Positions 1 to 7,790 of a stretch of 15,220 nucleotides of DNA are shown here, piece by piece. A model generated the notes under the pieces. The model did no database searches and had not been told where the DNA came from. It saw nothing but the letters and a program-made list of their open reading frames with translations. The stretch lies in the NCBI GenBank assembly GCA_002408485.1, contig DHSP01000011.1, positions 9,331 to 24,550 on the forward strand. Direction: 5' to 3'. This DNA is from Proteiniphilum sp. UBA5283 (lineage in GTDB: Bacteria > Bacteroidota > Bacteroidia > Bacteroidales > Dysgonomonadaceae). Each line of letters opens with the position of its first letter. The stretch's first letter is position 1. The position numbers were made by a program, and so were the translations under genes.

Positions 1-849
1 ATCACGCAAGAGCATACCTTCTCCTTCTTCAACCCCAAAGTGGGTACAACCTACCGGTTGAATAACCGGAACAACCTCTACGCTTCATTCTCCGTGGCCA
101 ACCGTGAACCAAACAGGAACAACTACACCGACGCGGGACCCAACGACAAGCCTACCAGTGAGCGGTTGTACGATACCGAAATAGGATACCGATATCAATC
201 TCCTGTCGCCAGTTTCGGTGCGAATATTTATTATATGAAATACAACAACCAGTTGATTCTCACAGGGAAAATCAGCGAAATAGGAGAGATGCTAACGACC
301 AATATACCCGACAGCCACCGCGCGGGAATCGAACTGACCGGAGGCGTACAAATAAGCCCCTTATTGCGTTGGGATGGCAACGTCACATTCAGTCAAAACA
401 AGATTAAGAATTTTGTGGAGCAGGATGTCGATGTATACGATGCAGATTGGAACTGGGTCGACTCCCGATCCAACGAGCTGGGTAACACGAACATCGCCTA
501 CTCCCCCGACATCATCGCCAACAGCATCCTTTCGTTCTCCTACCGCGGTTTCGAAACAGCCCTGCACAGCAATTATGTGGGGCAACAGTATCTGGATAAT
601 ACCTCCAGCAAGCAACGCAGTATTGATGCCTATTTCGTGAACAACCTGCGCGCAAGCTACTCCTTTGATCTCCCCCATCTCGAATCGGTGACCCTGGGTG
701 TCTGGGTAAACAACCTGTTTAATGTGGAGTACGAAACAAACGGTTACAATTGGTATAGCTACTACCTGGACGGGAAACGGGTTAATGAAAAGCGTTACTT
801 TACCCAGGCGGGAACAAACGCACTGGCAAGCATCACAATAAGATTTTAA
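1..849 (+). CDS. TonB-dependent outer membrane receptor, C-terminal part (5' truncated by window)
   Basis: This is the last 282 codons of a larger gene; the frame is open from base 1, so the first ATG at 40 is internal and the real start lies upstream. The product looks like the C-terminal beta-barrel of a TonB-dependent receptor: alternating polar and hydrophobic strands rich in Tyr, Asn and Gly, a WVNNLFNVEYETNGY segment typical of the last strands, and an end in ITIRF with the terminal Phe used for outer membrane insertion. Such receptors pull scarce ligands across the outer membrane with energy from TonB/ExbBD. The stop codon abuts the ATG of the PnuC-family permease, so the two genes are translationally linked. 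In Bacteroidota a receptor beside a PnuT-type permease is known as a thiamine uptake pair; thiamine as ligand is inferred from that context. The plug domain and any upstream riboswitch are outside the window. Confidence 0.9.
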   Translation: MTQEHTFSFFNPKVGTTYRLNNRNNLYASFSVANREPNRNNYTDAGPNDKPTSERLYDTEIGYRYQSPVASFGANIYYMKYNNQLILTGKISEIGEMLTTNIPDSHRAGIELTGGVQISPLLRWDGNVTFSQNKIKNFVEQDVDVYDADWNWVDSRSNELGNTNIAYSPDIIANSILSFSYRGFETALHSNYVGQQYLDNTSSKQRSIDAYFVNNLRASYSFDLPHLESVTLGVWVNNLFNVEYETNGYNWYSYYLDGKRVNEKRYFTQAGTNALASITIRF

Positions 850-1458
850 ATGCAAACCATTGAATTGATCGGCGCCGTCATCGGCCTGCTTTATTTGTAT
901 CTCGAATACAAAGCCAACAAGTGGCTATGGCCGGTGGGCGTCGTGATGCCGGTGGTATACGTGTGGATCTTCTTCCAGAGCAAGTTTTATGCCGACATGG
1001 GAATAAATGTGTACTATTTTTTCGCCAGCATCTATGGCTGGATATACTGGACCCGTCATTCACGGCAGGAAGAGAAGGAGCTGCCCATTACCCACACTCC
1101 ACGGCGCCACATACTGCCTCTTGTGGTTGCCGGCATGGTGCTTTTTGTCGTCATTGCCTATATCCTGGTGCAACATACCGACAGCCCCGTGCCCTATGGC
1201 GACAGCCTCACCACCGCCCTGAGTGTCATCGGCATGTGGCTGCTGGCCCGCAAACATCTGGAACAATGGGGGTGCTGGTTCGTAGTCAATCTGATCTCCT
1301 GCGGGCTTTACCTTTGGAAAGGCCTCTACCCCACATCCGTTCTTTTTGCCATTTACACGGTGATCTCGTTGTTCGGGTATATCAAATGGAAACGGATGAT
1401 GGAGCGTCAACCGATAATGGCATCGGTAAGTTCGTCGACGGTGAAGCCGGCAAAGTAG
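850..1458 (+). CDS. pnuT: PnuC-family vitamin permease, probable thiamine transporter PnuT
   Basis: A 202-residue inner membrane protein with about seven hydrophobic segments, the usual size and layout of PnuC-family facilitators. Family features seen are the early LYLEYKANKWLWPVG segment, the FFASIYGWIYW segment around residues 58-68 and a late WFVVNLISCGLYLWKGLYP segment with conserved Trp and Asn. PnuC proteins move nicotinamide riboside, riboflavin, thiamine or nucleosides, and phosphorylation inside the cell traps the substrate. The specificity cannot be read safely from sequence. Thiamine is favoured because the ATG follows the stop of a TonB-dependent receptor with no gap, an arrangement described for thiamine uptake in Bacteroides, and because a thiamine pyrophosphokinase lies about 10 kb away. 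Nicotinamide riboside (PnuC proper) is the main alternative. The 3' end overlaps the end of the convergent lipoate ligase gene by 52 bp. Confidence 0.82.
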   Translation: MQTIELIGAVIGLLYLYLEYKANKWLWPVGVVMPVVYVWIFFQSKFYADMGINVYYFFASIYGWIYWTRHSRQEEKELPITHTPRRHILPLVVAGMVLFVVIAYILVQHTDSPVPYGDSLTTALSVIGMWLLARKHLEQWGCWFVVNLISCGLYLWKGLYPTSVLFAIYTVISLFGYIKWKRMMERQPIMASVSSSTVKPAK

Positions 1459-2402
1459 GGAGTCGTATCGAATGAAGCGAGAGCCTCGTGGACTTCTGAG
1501 GGACTGTATTTCACGCCTTTCAACCGCTCCTGCACCTCCGAAAGGTCGCTCTTTACCCCGAAGAAAGTACCAAAGAAAGAAATATCTTCGATGACACCTT
1601 TTTTTGTATTGATAAACAGTTGCATCTTCCCCGCGGGATAACGTCGCTCACGCACGATCTCCGCAGTGGGGTTGCTGCCAAAATTCCAGGTCCAGCTGCC
1701 AAACTTTTTGCGGCGCCTTTCTTCAATGGCCACCAACTCCTCATCGCTGAAGAGGTACTCCCTCATCTCCGGGTATTTCTGCTTCATGTGAGCCAGAATC
1801 TTATCCGCAAACTCGGTCACGGTAATCTTCTCCGGCAGGTTAGGAAGGATGTTGTCCACGCGGCTGCGTACCGACTTCACTCCTTTGGCATCCACAACAT
1901 CTTTGGATGTCTCCAGTGCCCGGGAAAGCACCGTGAGGTCCACATCGAAGAGGATGCATCCGTGGTGCATCACCCGCCCCTCGATATAGGCCTGTGCGTT
2001 GCCGCTGATTTTTTTGCCGTCGATGGTCAGATCGTTTCTGCCGGAAAACTTTGCGGTCACACCCAGCTCTTTCAATGTCTGAATAACCGGCTCCGAGAAG
2101 GCTTTAAAGTCGAATGTCCGACTATCGTCGTCCTCATTGGAGATGATGGTGTAATTGAGGTTGTTCAGGTCGTGATAAACTGCACCTCCCCCCGATATTC
2201 GCCGCACCACATGAATACCGTTCTCCCGGATAAAACTACCGTTGATTTCCGCCAGCGTATTCTGATGCTTCCCCACAATGATAGAGGGCTCATTGATCCA
2301 GAGAATGAATACTTTGTCGTACTGCAACAGTTTTTTGAAACAATACTCTTCCAGCGCAATATTAAAATCGGGCTTGCGAGATTTGTTGACTATATAGATC
2401 AT
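1407..2402 (-). CDS. lplA: Lipoate-protein ligase A
   Basis: A 331-residue protein, normal length for bacterial LplA with its C-terminal accessory domain. It activates lipoate with ATP and transfers it to the lysine of lipoyl domains. Visible motifs are RRISGGGAVYHD (residues 67-78, lipoate and nucleotide loop), GRNDLTIDGKKISGNAQ (121-137) with the probable catalytic Lys131, and HHGCILFDVDL (146-156). It lies downstream of the dehydrogenase genes on the same strand, and its obvious substrate is the lipoyl domain on the adjacent E3. The 170-bp gap before it holds a terminator-like hairpin followed by a TAnnTTTG box, so it may be expressed at least partly on its own. The coding 3' end runs 52 bp into the end of the convergent permease gene. 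Confidence 0.95.
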   Translation of the reverse strand: MIYIVNKSRKPDFNIALEEYCFKKLLQYDKVFILWINEPSIIVGKHQNTLAEINGSFIRENGIHVVRRISGGGAVYHDLNNLNYTIISNEDDDSRTFDFKAFSEPVIQTLKELGVTAKFSGRNDLTIDGKKISGNAQAYIEGRVMHHGCILFDVDLTVLSRALETSKDVVDAKGVKSVRSRVDNILPNLPEKITVTEFADKILAHMKQKYPEMREYLFSDEELVAIEERRRKKFGSWTWNFGSNPTAEIVRERRYPAGKMQLFINTKKGVIEDISFFGTFFGVKSDLSEVQERLKGVKYSPSEVHEALASFDTTPYFAGFTVDELTDAIIG

Positions 2403-2472
2403 GGAACGTTATGTTGTTATTAAGTTATTAAGTTTATGGACAAACCTTGAAACTCCGAAACATCGGAACCTA

Positions 2473-2480
2473 CAAAGATA
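2473..2480 (-). promoter_or_regulatory. Putative -7 promoter box for lplA
   Basis: On the minus strand these bases read TATCTTTG, matching the Bacteroidota -7 consensus TAnnTTTG, 70 bp upstream of the lplA ATG. A good -33 TTTG at the usual distance was not found (the nearest TTG is only 12 nt upstream), so support is partial. The box directly follows the T-rich tail of the hairpin between the E3 gene and lplA. Confidence 0.45.
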
Positions 2481-2532
2481 AAAAAAGAAGATCAATCCTA
2501 CACCCCCACAGAGTGTCAACCGATCTTCTTTT
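2481..2532 (-). terminator. Rho-independent-type terminator between E3 gene and lplA
   Basis: An 11-bp perfect inverted repeat, AAAAGAAGATC at 2483-2493 and GATCTTCTTTT at 2522-2532, encloses a 28-nt loop that can form a further ACAC/GTGT pairing. Read on the minus strand, the second arm ends in an uninterrupted T run. It lies about 40 bp after the stop of the E3 gene. It should reduce read-through from the dehydrogenase cluster into lplA. The stem is AT-rich, so strength is uncertain. Confidence 0.6.
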
Positions 2533-2572
2533 CACGAATGTCTATAAAACTGAGTCTCTATTTTCGAGACAA

Positions 2573-4285
2573 TTATTTTCTCTTCTTCGGAATATGCACC
2601 GCCTCGCCCAACACATCGGCAAACGCCTCAAAGATTGCCTCCGAGTATGTGGGATGCCCGTAAATGGTATTTACCACCTCATCGACCGTGATCTCCATCT
2701 CCATGATCAGCGATGCCTGGGTGATGAGCTCAGCAGCAGAGGGACCGATGATATGGACACCCAACACTTCGCCATAACGGTTATCGGCAATCACCTTCAC
2801 AAATCCGTCGGCCTCACTCGAAGCCAGCGCACGACCGTTGGCCGAAAAATTAAACCGTCCAATGCGGATATCGTCTCCATACTTCTCCCGGGCCTGTGCT
2901 TCGGTTAGCCCCACCATTGCCACCTCCGGCAACGTGTATACCACCGACGGGGCCGAGAGCAGCTTGATGGAGCGATGATTGCCTTTCACCGCGTTTTCGG
3001 CAGCCACCTCCCCCATGCGGAAGGCTACGTGGGCAAGCATTTTGATGCCGTTCACGTCACCGGGGGCATAAATACCCTTCACGCTGGTTTCCATATAGTT
3101 GTCCACCTTGATCCGGCCCTTTTCTGTCTCGAGCTTCACCTCGCCCACCGCTTCCAGATCAGGCACACGCCCAATGGCCAGAAGGGCTTTATCGGCGATG
3201 ACCGATTCTTTGCCGTCGATCTTTATTTCCAGCTTGTCGCCCTTATCCAGCACCCCGGTAATGCGTGCAGCGGTAATCACCTCAATTCCTTTCTTTTTGA
3301 CGATGCGAGTCAGTTCTGAAGTGACGTCGTTGTCGAACATCGGCACTATCTGATCCATCATCTCCACAATGATCACCCTGGAGCCAAGTCCTGCAAAGGA
3401 AAGACCCATTTCGGCGCCGATTACGCCCCCCCCCAGGACAGCCAACGTCTCCGGTACCTCCCGGATATCCAGAAGATCGTCGCTGGTAAGCACCTTCTCG
3501 TTATCAATGCCGGGAATATTCAGCATAAACACTTTCGATCCGCCTGCAAGGATAATCTTGTCCGCCTTGATGATCCGGGAGTCGTTGACCACCACATCCT
3601 TGTTTTTGTTGATCTTGCCTATACCCCTGTAGATGTCCACCCCGTTGCTTTTAAGAAGTGCCTCCACGCCACTGGTCAGTTTTTTCACGACCCCGTTTTT
3701 GAATGCCAGCACCTTCTCCATATCGATTTTAATCTGGGAGCTATCGATGAGGATACCCCGCGCCGAGGCATTGCGAATATGTTCGATGATCTCCACGTTC
3801 TTCAGATAAGCCTTTGATGGGATACAGCCCACATTGAGACAGGTACCCCCAAAGGTGCCCTTTTCCACAATGGCTACCCTGGCACCCAGCTGTGCCGCAC
3901 GGATAGCAGCCACATAGCCGGCAGGTCCGCCGCCAATCACCGCAACGTTGTAGTTATCTTCCAGGCGGATCATCCGTTTATCCTCTTCGCTCTCCTCTGC
4001 GCCGGTATCTTCAATCACCTCGGGTATGAGGGTATCGGCCGATTCATTTTCATTCCCGATATAACCGATCACCTCCGTCACGGGAACAGTCTCCCCATCC
4101 TGATGTACAATCTTCAGCAGAATTCCCGACGCTTCTGCCTCAATCTCCATACTGGTCTTGTCGGTCATGATCTCAAGGATGATCTCCCCTTCGGTCACGG
4201 TATCACCCTCTTTCTTCAACCACTTCACTATTTGCCCTTCGGTCATGTCAATACCGGCCTTGGGCATGATTATTTCAAATGCCAT
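2573..4285 (-). CDS. lpdA: Dihydrolipoamide dehydrogenase (E3) with N-terminal lipoyl domain
   Basis: A 570-residue E3, about 100 residues longer than plain E3 because it starts with a complete lipoyl domain (residues 1-78, lipoyl Lys43 in MTDKTSMEIEA). An acidic linker (about 79-108) leads to the FAD domain with GGGPAGYVAA (118-127), the redox disulfide GGTCLNVGCIPSK (Cys149, Cys154), an NAD-binding Rossmann motif (LGGGVIGAEMG), the second FAD motif (GIYAPGDV) and the dimer-domain catalytic pair His544 and Glu549 in HPTYSE. It reoxidises dihydrolipoamide with NAD+ in a multienzyme complex in the cytoplasm. E3 with a lipoyl domain is known from acetoin dehydrogenase systems and some pyruvate dehydrogenases. 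Here it appears to provide the only lipoyl domain of the cluster, since the E2 next door has none. The gap to the E2 gene is 65 bp. Confidence 0.96.
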   Translation of the reverse strand: MAFEIIMPKAGIDMTEGQIVKWLKKEGDTVTEGEIILEIMTDKTSMEIEAEASGILLKIVHQDGETVPVTEVIGYIGNENESADTLIPEVIEDTGAEESEEDKRMIRLEDNYNVAVIGGGPAGYVAAIRAAQLGARVAIVEKGTFGGTCLNVGCIPSKAYLKNVEIIEHIRNASARGILIDSSQIKIDMEKVLAFKNGVVKKLTSGVEALLKSNGVDIYRGIGKINKNKDVVVNDSRIIKADKIILAGGSKVFMLNIPGIDNEKVLTSDDLLDIREVPETLAVLGGGVIGAEMGLSFAGLGSRVIIVEMMDQIVPMFDNDVTSELTRIVKKKGIEVITAARITGVLDKGDKLEIKIDGKESVIADKALLAIGRVPDLEAVGEVKLETEKGRIKVDNYMETSVKGIYAPGDVNGIKMLAHVAFRMGEVAAENAVKGNHRSIKLLSAPSVVYTLPEVAMVGLTEAQAREKYGDDIRIGRFNFSANGRALASSEADGFVKVIADNRYGEVLGVHIIGPSAAELITQASLIMEMEITVDEVVNTIYGHPTYSEAIFEAFADVLGEAVHIPKKRK

Positions 4286-4350
4286 ATTTTTTTAGTTTTC
4301 AGTTTATCTGTTGTCACCTCTCACTGTTCTGCGTCTTCTGTGTTGTGTAT

Positions 4351-5457
4351 TCAAATAAAAATCGTCAGTGGATCTTCCATTGCCGCTTTCAGGTCGGTCA
4401 TAAACCTGGCGCCCGTGAGCCCGTCAATCACCCTGTGATCGCAGGTGAGGCTTATCTTCATTATGGGGCGGACAACCAGTTCACCGTTCTGGGGTACCAC
4501 CTTCTCTTTTGTGGATGCTACACTCAGGATAGCAACGTTGGGCTGATTGATGATCGCGGTGAACTCATCCACGGCATACATCCCCAGGTTGCTGATGGTA
4601 AAGGTACTTCCGGCCTGTTCGTCGGGGAGCAGCTTCTTGGAGAATGTACGTTCGGTGAGATCTTTCAGGGCAACCACAAACTCACTCAACGACATCTTGT
4701 CGGCTCCCTTCACTACCGGCACCAACAAACCCTCGTCGAGACCCACCGCCATGCCCAGATTCACATAATTGTGGAAGGTTATTTCCGTACCCTCCTTGTT
4801 GAGGCTGGCGTTGATATATTTGTGTTTCGTCAATGTCTTCACCACCGCCATCGAGATCAGGTCGGTCACCGTCAGCTTCTTCCCGGTTTTCTCCTTAATT
4901 GGTTCCATCAGCCGCTTGCGCAGAGCCAGCAGCTCCGTCATGTCCACCTCCCAGGTTTGGATAAAAGTAGGGGCGCCAAAATAACTTTCCGTCATTCGTT
5001 TGGCAATGATCTTACGCATCTGGGGCATGGCCACGGTTTCAGTGTCGCCTGTCGATGCAGTCTGTGATACAGTCTGTGGTGCGGCCTGATCTTTCCGGGT
5101 ACTTTCAGAAGCAGGTTTGGATCCTGCAGCAAAGGACGTCAACATACGGTCCCCAAAATCGCTCAGCGTAAAACGATCCTTGAGCGCCGGGTCGGAGAGG
5201 AGCTTCACCACATCATCCTTCATGATCTTGTTCCCGTAACCGCTACCTGTCACTCCCCTCAGGTCGACATTATGCTCATCGGCAATCCGTTGTGCAAGAG
5301 GAGAAATATGCGTTTTCTCCTCGTAGTTAAAACCGGCAATATCATCCTTGTGGATGCGTCCCTTATAACCGGTGCCGGTCACGTGAAACAGGTCCACACC
5401 CAGACGTTTTGCCAAAGTCCTTGCTGCCGGCGTTGCTCTCAATTTCCTGTTTTCCAT
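4351..5457 (-). CDS. 2-oxo acid dehydrogenase E2 acyltransferase without lipoyl domain, tandem binding domains
   Basis: A 368-residue acyltransferase that carries acyl groups to CoA. The C-terminal catalytic domain (about 140-368) has the CAT-type signature CDHRVIDG at 339-346 with His341 and Asp345. The N-terminus holds two peripheral-subunit-binding domains in a row, residues about 6-42 (ATPAARTLAKRLGVDL, then GTGYKGRI) and 50-87 (SPLAQRIADEHNVDL, then GSGYGNKI), followed by a Ser/Thr/Ala/Gln-rich linker. The usual N-terminal lipoyl domain is absent: the ATG lies only 11 bp after the E1 beta stop, with the leader taaaaaagaagtga, so there is no room for a missed upstream extension. The swinging arm must come from the neighbouring E3. 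The closest functional names are acoC or pdhC; the substrate is not settled. Confidence 0.93.
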   Translation of the reverse strand: MENRKLRATPAARTLAKRLGVDLFHVTGTGYKGRIHKDDIAGFNYEEKTHISPLAQRIADEHNVDLRGVTGSGYGNKIMKDDVVKLLSDPALKDRFTLSDFGDRMLTSFAAGSKPASESTRKDQAAPQTVSQTASTGDTETVAMPQMRKIIAKRMTESYFGAPTFIQTWEVDMTELLALRKRLMEPIKEKTGKKLTVTDLISMAVVKTLTKHKYINASLNKEGTEITFHNYVNLGMAVGLDEGLLVPVVKGADKMSLSEFVVALKDLTERTFSKKLLPDEQAGSTFTISNLGMYAVDEFTAIINQPNVAILSVASTKEKVVPQNGELVVRPIMKISLTCDHRVIDGLTGARFMTDLKAAMEDPLTIFI

Positions 5458-5468
5458 TCACTTCTTTT

Positions 5469-6470
5469 TTATCGGTTATTGACCAATCTGAGGATATATT
5501 TTTTTATGCGATCCACACTCGGGATCATGGCGGTCTCCAGTGCCTGATTGTAGGGAATGGGCACATCCTCGCCTGCCAGTCGCAGAATCCGCCCGTCCAG
5601 ATAATCGAAAGCATCACTCTCGGCTATTGTTGCCGCCACCTCGCCAATAAATCCGCCCGTCTTGTGGGCGTCGTTCACCAGCAGCACCTTGCCGGTCTTC
5701 TTCACCGACTCAATCACCGTATCCTTATCGAGCGGAGAGAGGGTACGCAGATCCACAACCTCCACCTCCACACCTTCTGCTTCTTTCACCTCTTCGGCAG
5801 CCTTCATCACACGCTCCAGCATGCGGCCATAGGTAACCACCGTCACATCTTTCCCTTCTTTTTTAATTTCTGCCTTGCCGATGGGCAGCACAAAATCGGG
5901 GTCGAGGGGTACCTCTCCCTTCATATTATACTGTGCTTTGTATTCCAGGAAAATCACCGGGTTGTTGTCCCTTATGGCTGCTTTGAGCAATCCTTTCACG
6001 TCGGCAGGGGTACCCGGGGCAATCACCTTGAGTCCGGGGATGTGAGTAAACCAGGCTTCGAGCGACTGAGAGTGCTGGGCTGCCGACCCCACGCCACCGC
6101 CTGCGGCAGCACGGAATACCACCGGTATCTGCCCTTTGCCACCAAACATATACCTCGTTTTGGCAGCCTGGTTCACAATGTTATCCATCATATACACGAT
6201 AAAGTCCATGAACGTGACATCCACAATGGGGCGCATGCCGGTCATGGCGGCACCAATGGCGGCGCCGGAGATGGCATTCTCCGATATGGGTGTATCTCTT
6301 ACCCGCTCTTTGCCAAACTCCTCCAGCATCCCCACCGAGGTGCCGAAATCACCGCCAAAGACACCAACATCTTCTCCCATGAGGAACACGTTCTCGTCGC
6401 GACGCATCTCTTCCGACATAGCCATGATGATTGCATCGCGTACGGACATTAACTTAGTTTCTGTTTTCAT
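5469..6470 (-). CDS. 2-oxo acid dehydrogenase E1 component, beta subunit
   Basis: A 333-residue transketolase-like subunit that pairs with E1 alpha to form the thiamine-diphosphate-dependent decarboxylase. Family features are the start SVRDAIIMAMSEEMRRDENV, the GEDVG motif with Glu33 expected to contact the cofactor aminopyrimidine, SENAISGAAIGAAMTGMRP, and the C-terminal LRLAGEDVPIPYN segment. I chose the ATG at 6470 because the family normally begins close to this point and the leader is A-rich; an in-frame GTG at 6515 would add 15 residues of non-family sequence. It follows the E1 alpha stop by 133 bp and precedes the E2 ATG by 11 bp, consistent with one operon. It resembles acoB and pdhB; sequence alone does not separate acetoin from pyruvate as substrate. 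Confidence 0.93.
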   Translation of the reverse strand: MKTETKLMSVRDAIIMAMSEEMRRDENVFLMGEDVGVFGGDFGTSVGMLEEFGKERVRDTPISENAISGAAIGAAMTGMRPIVDVTFMDFIVYMMDNIVNQAAKTRYMFGGKGQIPVVFRAAAGGGVGSAAQHSQSLEAWFTHIPGLKVIAPGTPADVKGLLKAAIRDNNPVIFLEYKAQYNMKGEVPLDPDFVLPIGKAEIKKEGKDVTVVTYGRMLERVMKAAEEVKEAEGVEVEVVDLRTLSPLDKDTVIESVKKTGKVLLVNDAHKTGGFIGEVAATIAESDAFDYLDGRILRLAGEDVPIPYNQALETAMIPSVDRIKKYILRLVNNR

Positions 6471-6603
6471 TTGATTAAACCTGTTTATTTTCTTCGCAGT
6501 CAGACGCTTGTCCACGATTTCACCTAACTGTTGCTTGTGCTGTTTTTAATTTTTTACGGACGCCAGTGCGGGCCCTTTTTTCTATTGATTGTCCAGACTT
6601 CTG

Positions 6604-7599
6604 TCAGGGTGCATATATATCTTCAAAAGCCGATTCCAGTGTGGGCTCCGGACTGCTGAGGGCAAATTTAACCGACTCCTCCACGGCTTCTTCCGAAGCG
6701 ACTTCCTGCTTCGCTATCTCCTCGCCGGAAGCCAGGTTGTTTTTGAGAAGATAATCCCTGAAGCGGGCTATCGGGTCTTTTTTCTTCCATTCGTCCACCT
6801 CCTGTTTGGTGCGGTATTTCCCCGGGTCAGAGGTAGAGTGTCCCAGCCAGCGATAGGTAATCGACTCCACCAATACGGGGCCATTTCCTTCGCGGACATA
6901 TTTTACGATCTCCTCAAATTTAGTGTAAACGGCCATCAGATCGTTCCCGTCTTCGATAAAATGGCCGGGAACACCGTACGAAGAAGCACGCTGATAGTTG
7001 TAGTCGATATTGATCATATCCTTAATAGGGGTACTGATCCCATACATGTTGTTGATGCTATAGAAAATTACAGGCAGTTTCCAGACAGATGCCAGATTCA
7101 GGGTCTCGTGAAAGGTTCCCTCATTCACGGCACCATCGCCAAAAAAGCAAACAACAATCTTGCCGGTATTTTTCATTTTCTGTGTGAGCGCAGCTCCGAT
7201 AGCCATTCCCATGCCTCCTCCCACAATACCGTTTGCACCGAGGTTGCCTCCATCGAGGTCGGCAATATGCATAGAACCGCCCTTCCCCTTACAGGTACCG
7301 GTGGCTTTCCCCATGATCTCGGCCATCATTGCGTTTAGATCAATCCCCAGCGCTATACTTTGTCCATGTCCCCGGTGATTGGAGGTGATCAGGTCAGATC
7401 CTCTTTCAATGGCCGCGATGGCGCCCACGTTTGCCGCCTCTTCGCCCACCGAGAAGTGAGTCATCCCAGGCACGACACCTTTCTTTACCAACCGGTTGAC
7501 TTTATTGTCAAAATTGCGGATATCCAGCATAGCCCTGTGCATTTCCAGCAGCTTTTCTTTGGGTATATTCATCTTTTTTCCTGAATTTTTATTCGCCAT
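6604..7599 (-). CDS. 2-oxo acid dehydrogenase E1 component, alpha subunit (acetoin/pyruvate type)
   Basis: A 331-residue protein, the standard size of AcoA/PdhA-type E1 alpha. The thiamine diphosphate and Mg motif runs from GDG (154-156) to NN (183-184). Further signatures are SNHRGHGQ (73-80), GKGGSMHIAD (105-114) and the C-terminal loop YRWLGHSTSDPGKYR. With E1 beta it decarboxylates the 2-oxo substrate and passes the acyl or acetaldehyde unit to lipoamide. It is the first gene of the cluster. The ATG at 7599 has an AAGGAG site 5 nt upstream, strong for this phylum and supporting the start. The closest annotated relatives would be acoA or pdhA; the lipoyl domain on E3 leans slightly towards acetoin dehydrogenase, but this is inference. 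Confidence 0.94.
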   Translation of the reverse strand: MANKNSGKKMNIPKEKLLEMHRAMLDIRNFDNKVNRLVKKGVVPGMTHFSVGEEAANVGAIAAIERGSDLITSNHRGHGQSIALGIDLNAMMAEIMGKATGTCKGKGGSMHIADLDGGNLGANGIVGGGMGMAIGAALTQKMKNTGKIVVCFFGDGAVNEGTFHETLNLASVWKLPVIFYSINNMYGISTPIKDMINIDYNYQRASSYGVPGHFIEDGNDLMAVYTKFEEIVKYVREGNGPVLVESITYRWLGHSTSDPGKYRTKQEVDEWKKKDPIARFRDYLLKNNLASGEEIAKQEVASEEAVEESVKFALSSPEPTLESAFEDIYAP

Positions 7600-7604
7600 A
7601 ATAG

Positions 7605-7610
7605 CTCCTT
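7605..7610 (-). promoter_or_regulatory. Strong Shine-Dalgarno site of E1 alpha
   Basis: The minus strand reads AAGGAG, then 5 nt, then the ATG. Most genes in this window have A-rich leaders instead, so this and the Rrf2 site stand out. It fixes the start of E1 alpha. Confidence 0.7.
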
Positions 7611-7642
7611 AATCAAAAGTCGTTTGTGAATGTTAATATAAT

Positions 7643-7672
7643 TAGAATGATTCTACATAACAACAGCTGTTG
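7643..7672. promoter_or_regulatory. Two adjacent palindromes, candidate operators of the dehydrogenase operon
   Basis: TAGAAT-G-ATTCTA (7643-7655) is a perfect dyad with one central base, and CAACAGCTGTTG (7661-7672) is a perfect 12-bp palindrome. They lie 44 and 62 bp upstream of the E1 alpha ATG. On the minus strand a TTGTTA element that begins with the last three bases of the second palindrome is followed after 17 nt by TATATT, a sigma-70-like spacing that would place the first palindrome in the spacer. Neither the promoter nor a binding protein is known from the sequence. Confidence 0.4.
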
Positions 7673-7790
7673 GAAGCGATTGTTTGAAAAGGAACGGTAT
7701 TTATATTTTATTAAGCTTTGCCTTCGATAGCAAGAAGCAACAATTTCAACTGCCTGTCCGACAAAAAGAAAGAATGTGATAAAAAATTAA

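Noticed and set aside
1620..2423. Long plus-strand frame opposite lplA
   Set aside because: It is antisense to a clear lplA and shows no family features; it arises from codon bias of the real gene.
4279..6452. Long plus-strand frames opposite the E2 and E1 beta genes
   Set aside because: They are His- and Gln-rich antisense shadows of strongly conserved enzymes and have no recognisable domain.
6471..6515. Extended E1 beta start at a GTG (6515)
   Set aside because: The family normally starts close to the ATG at 6470, and the extra 15 residues look like translated leader; it is kept only as an alternative.
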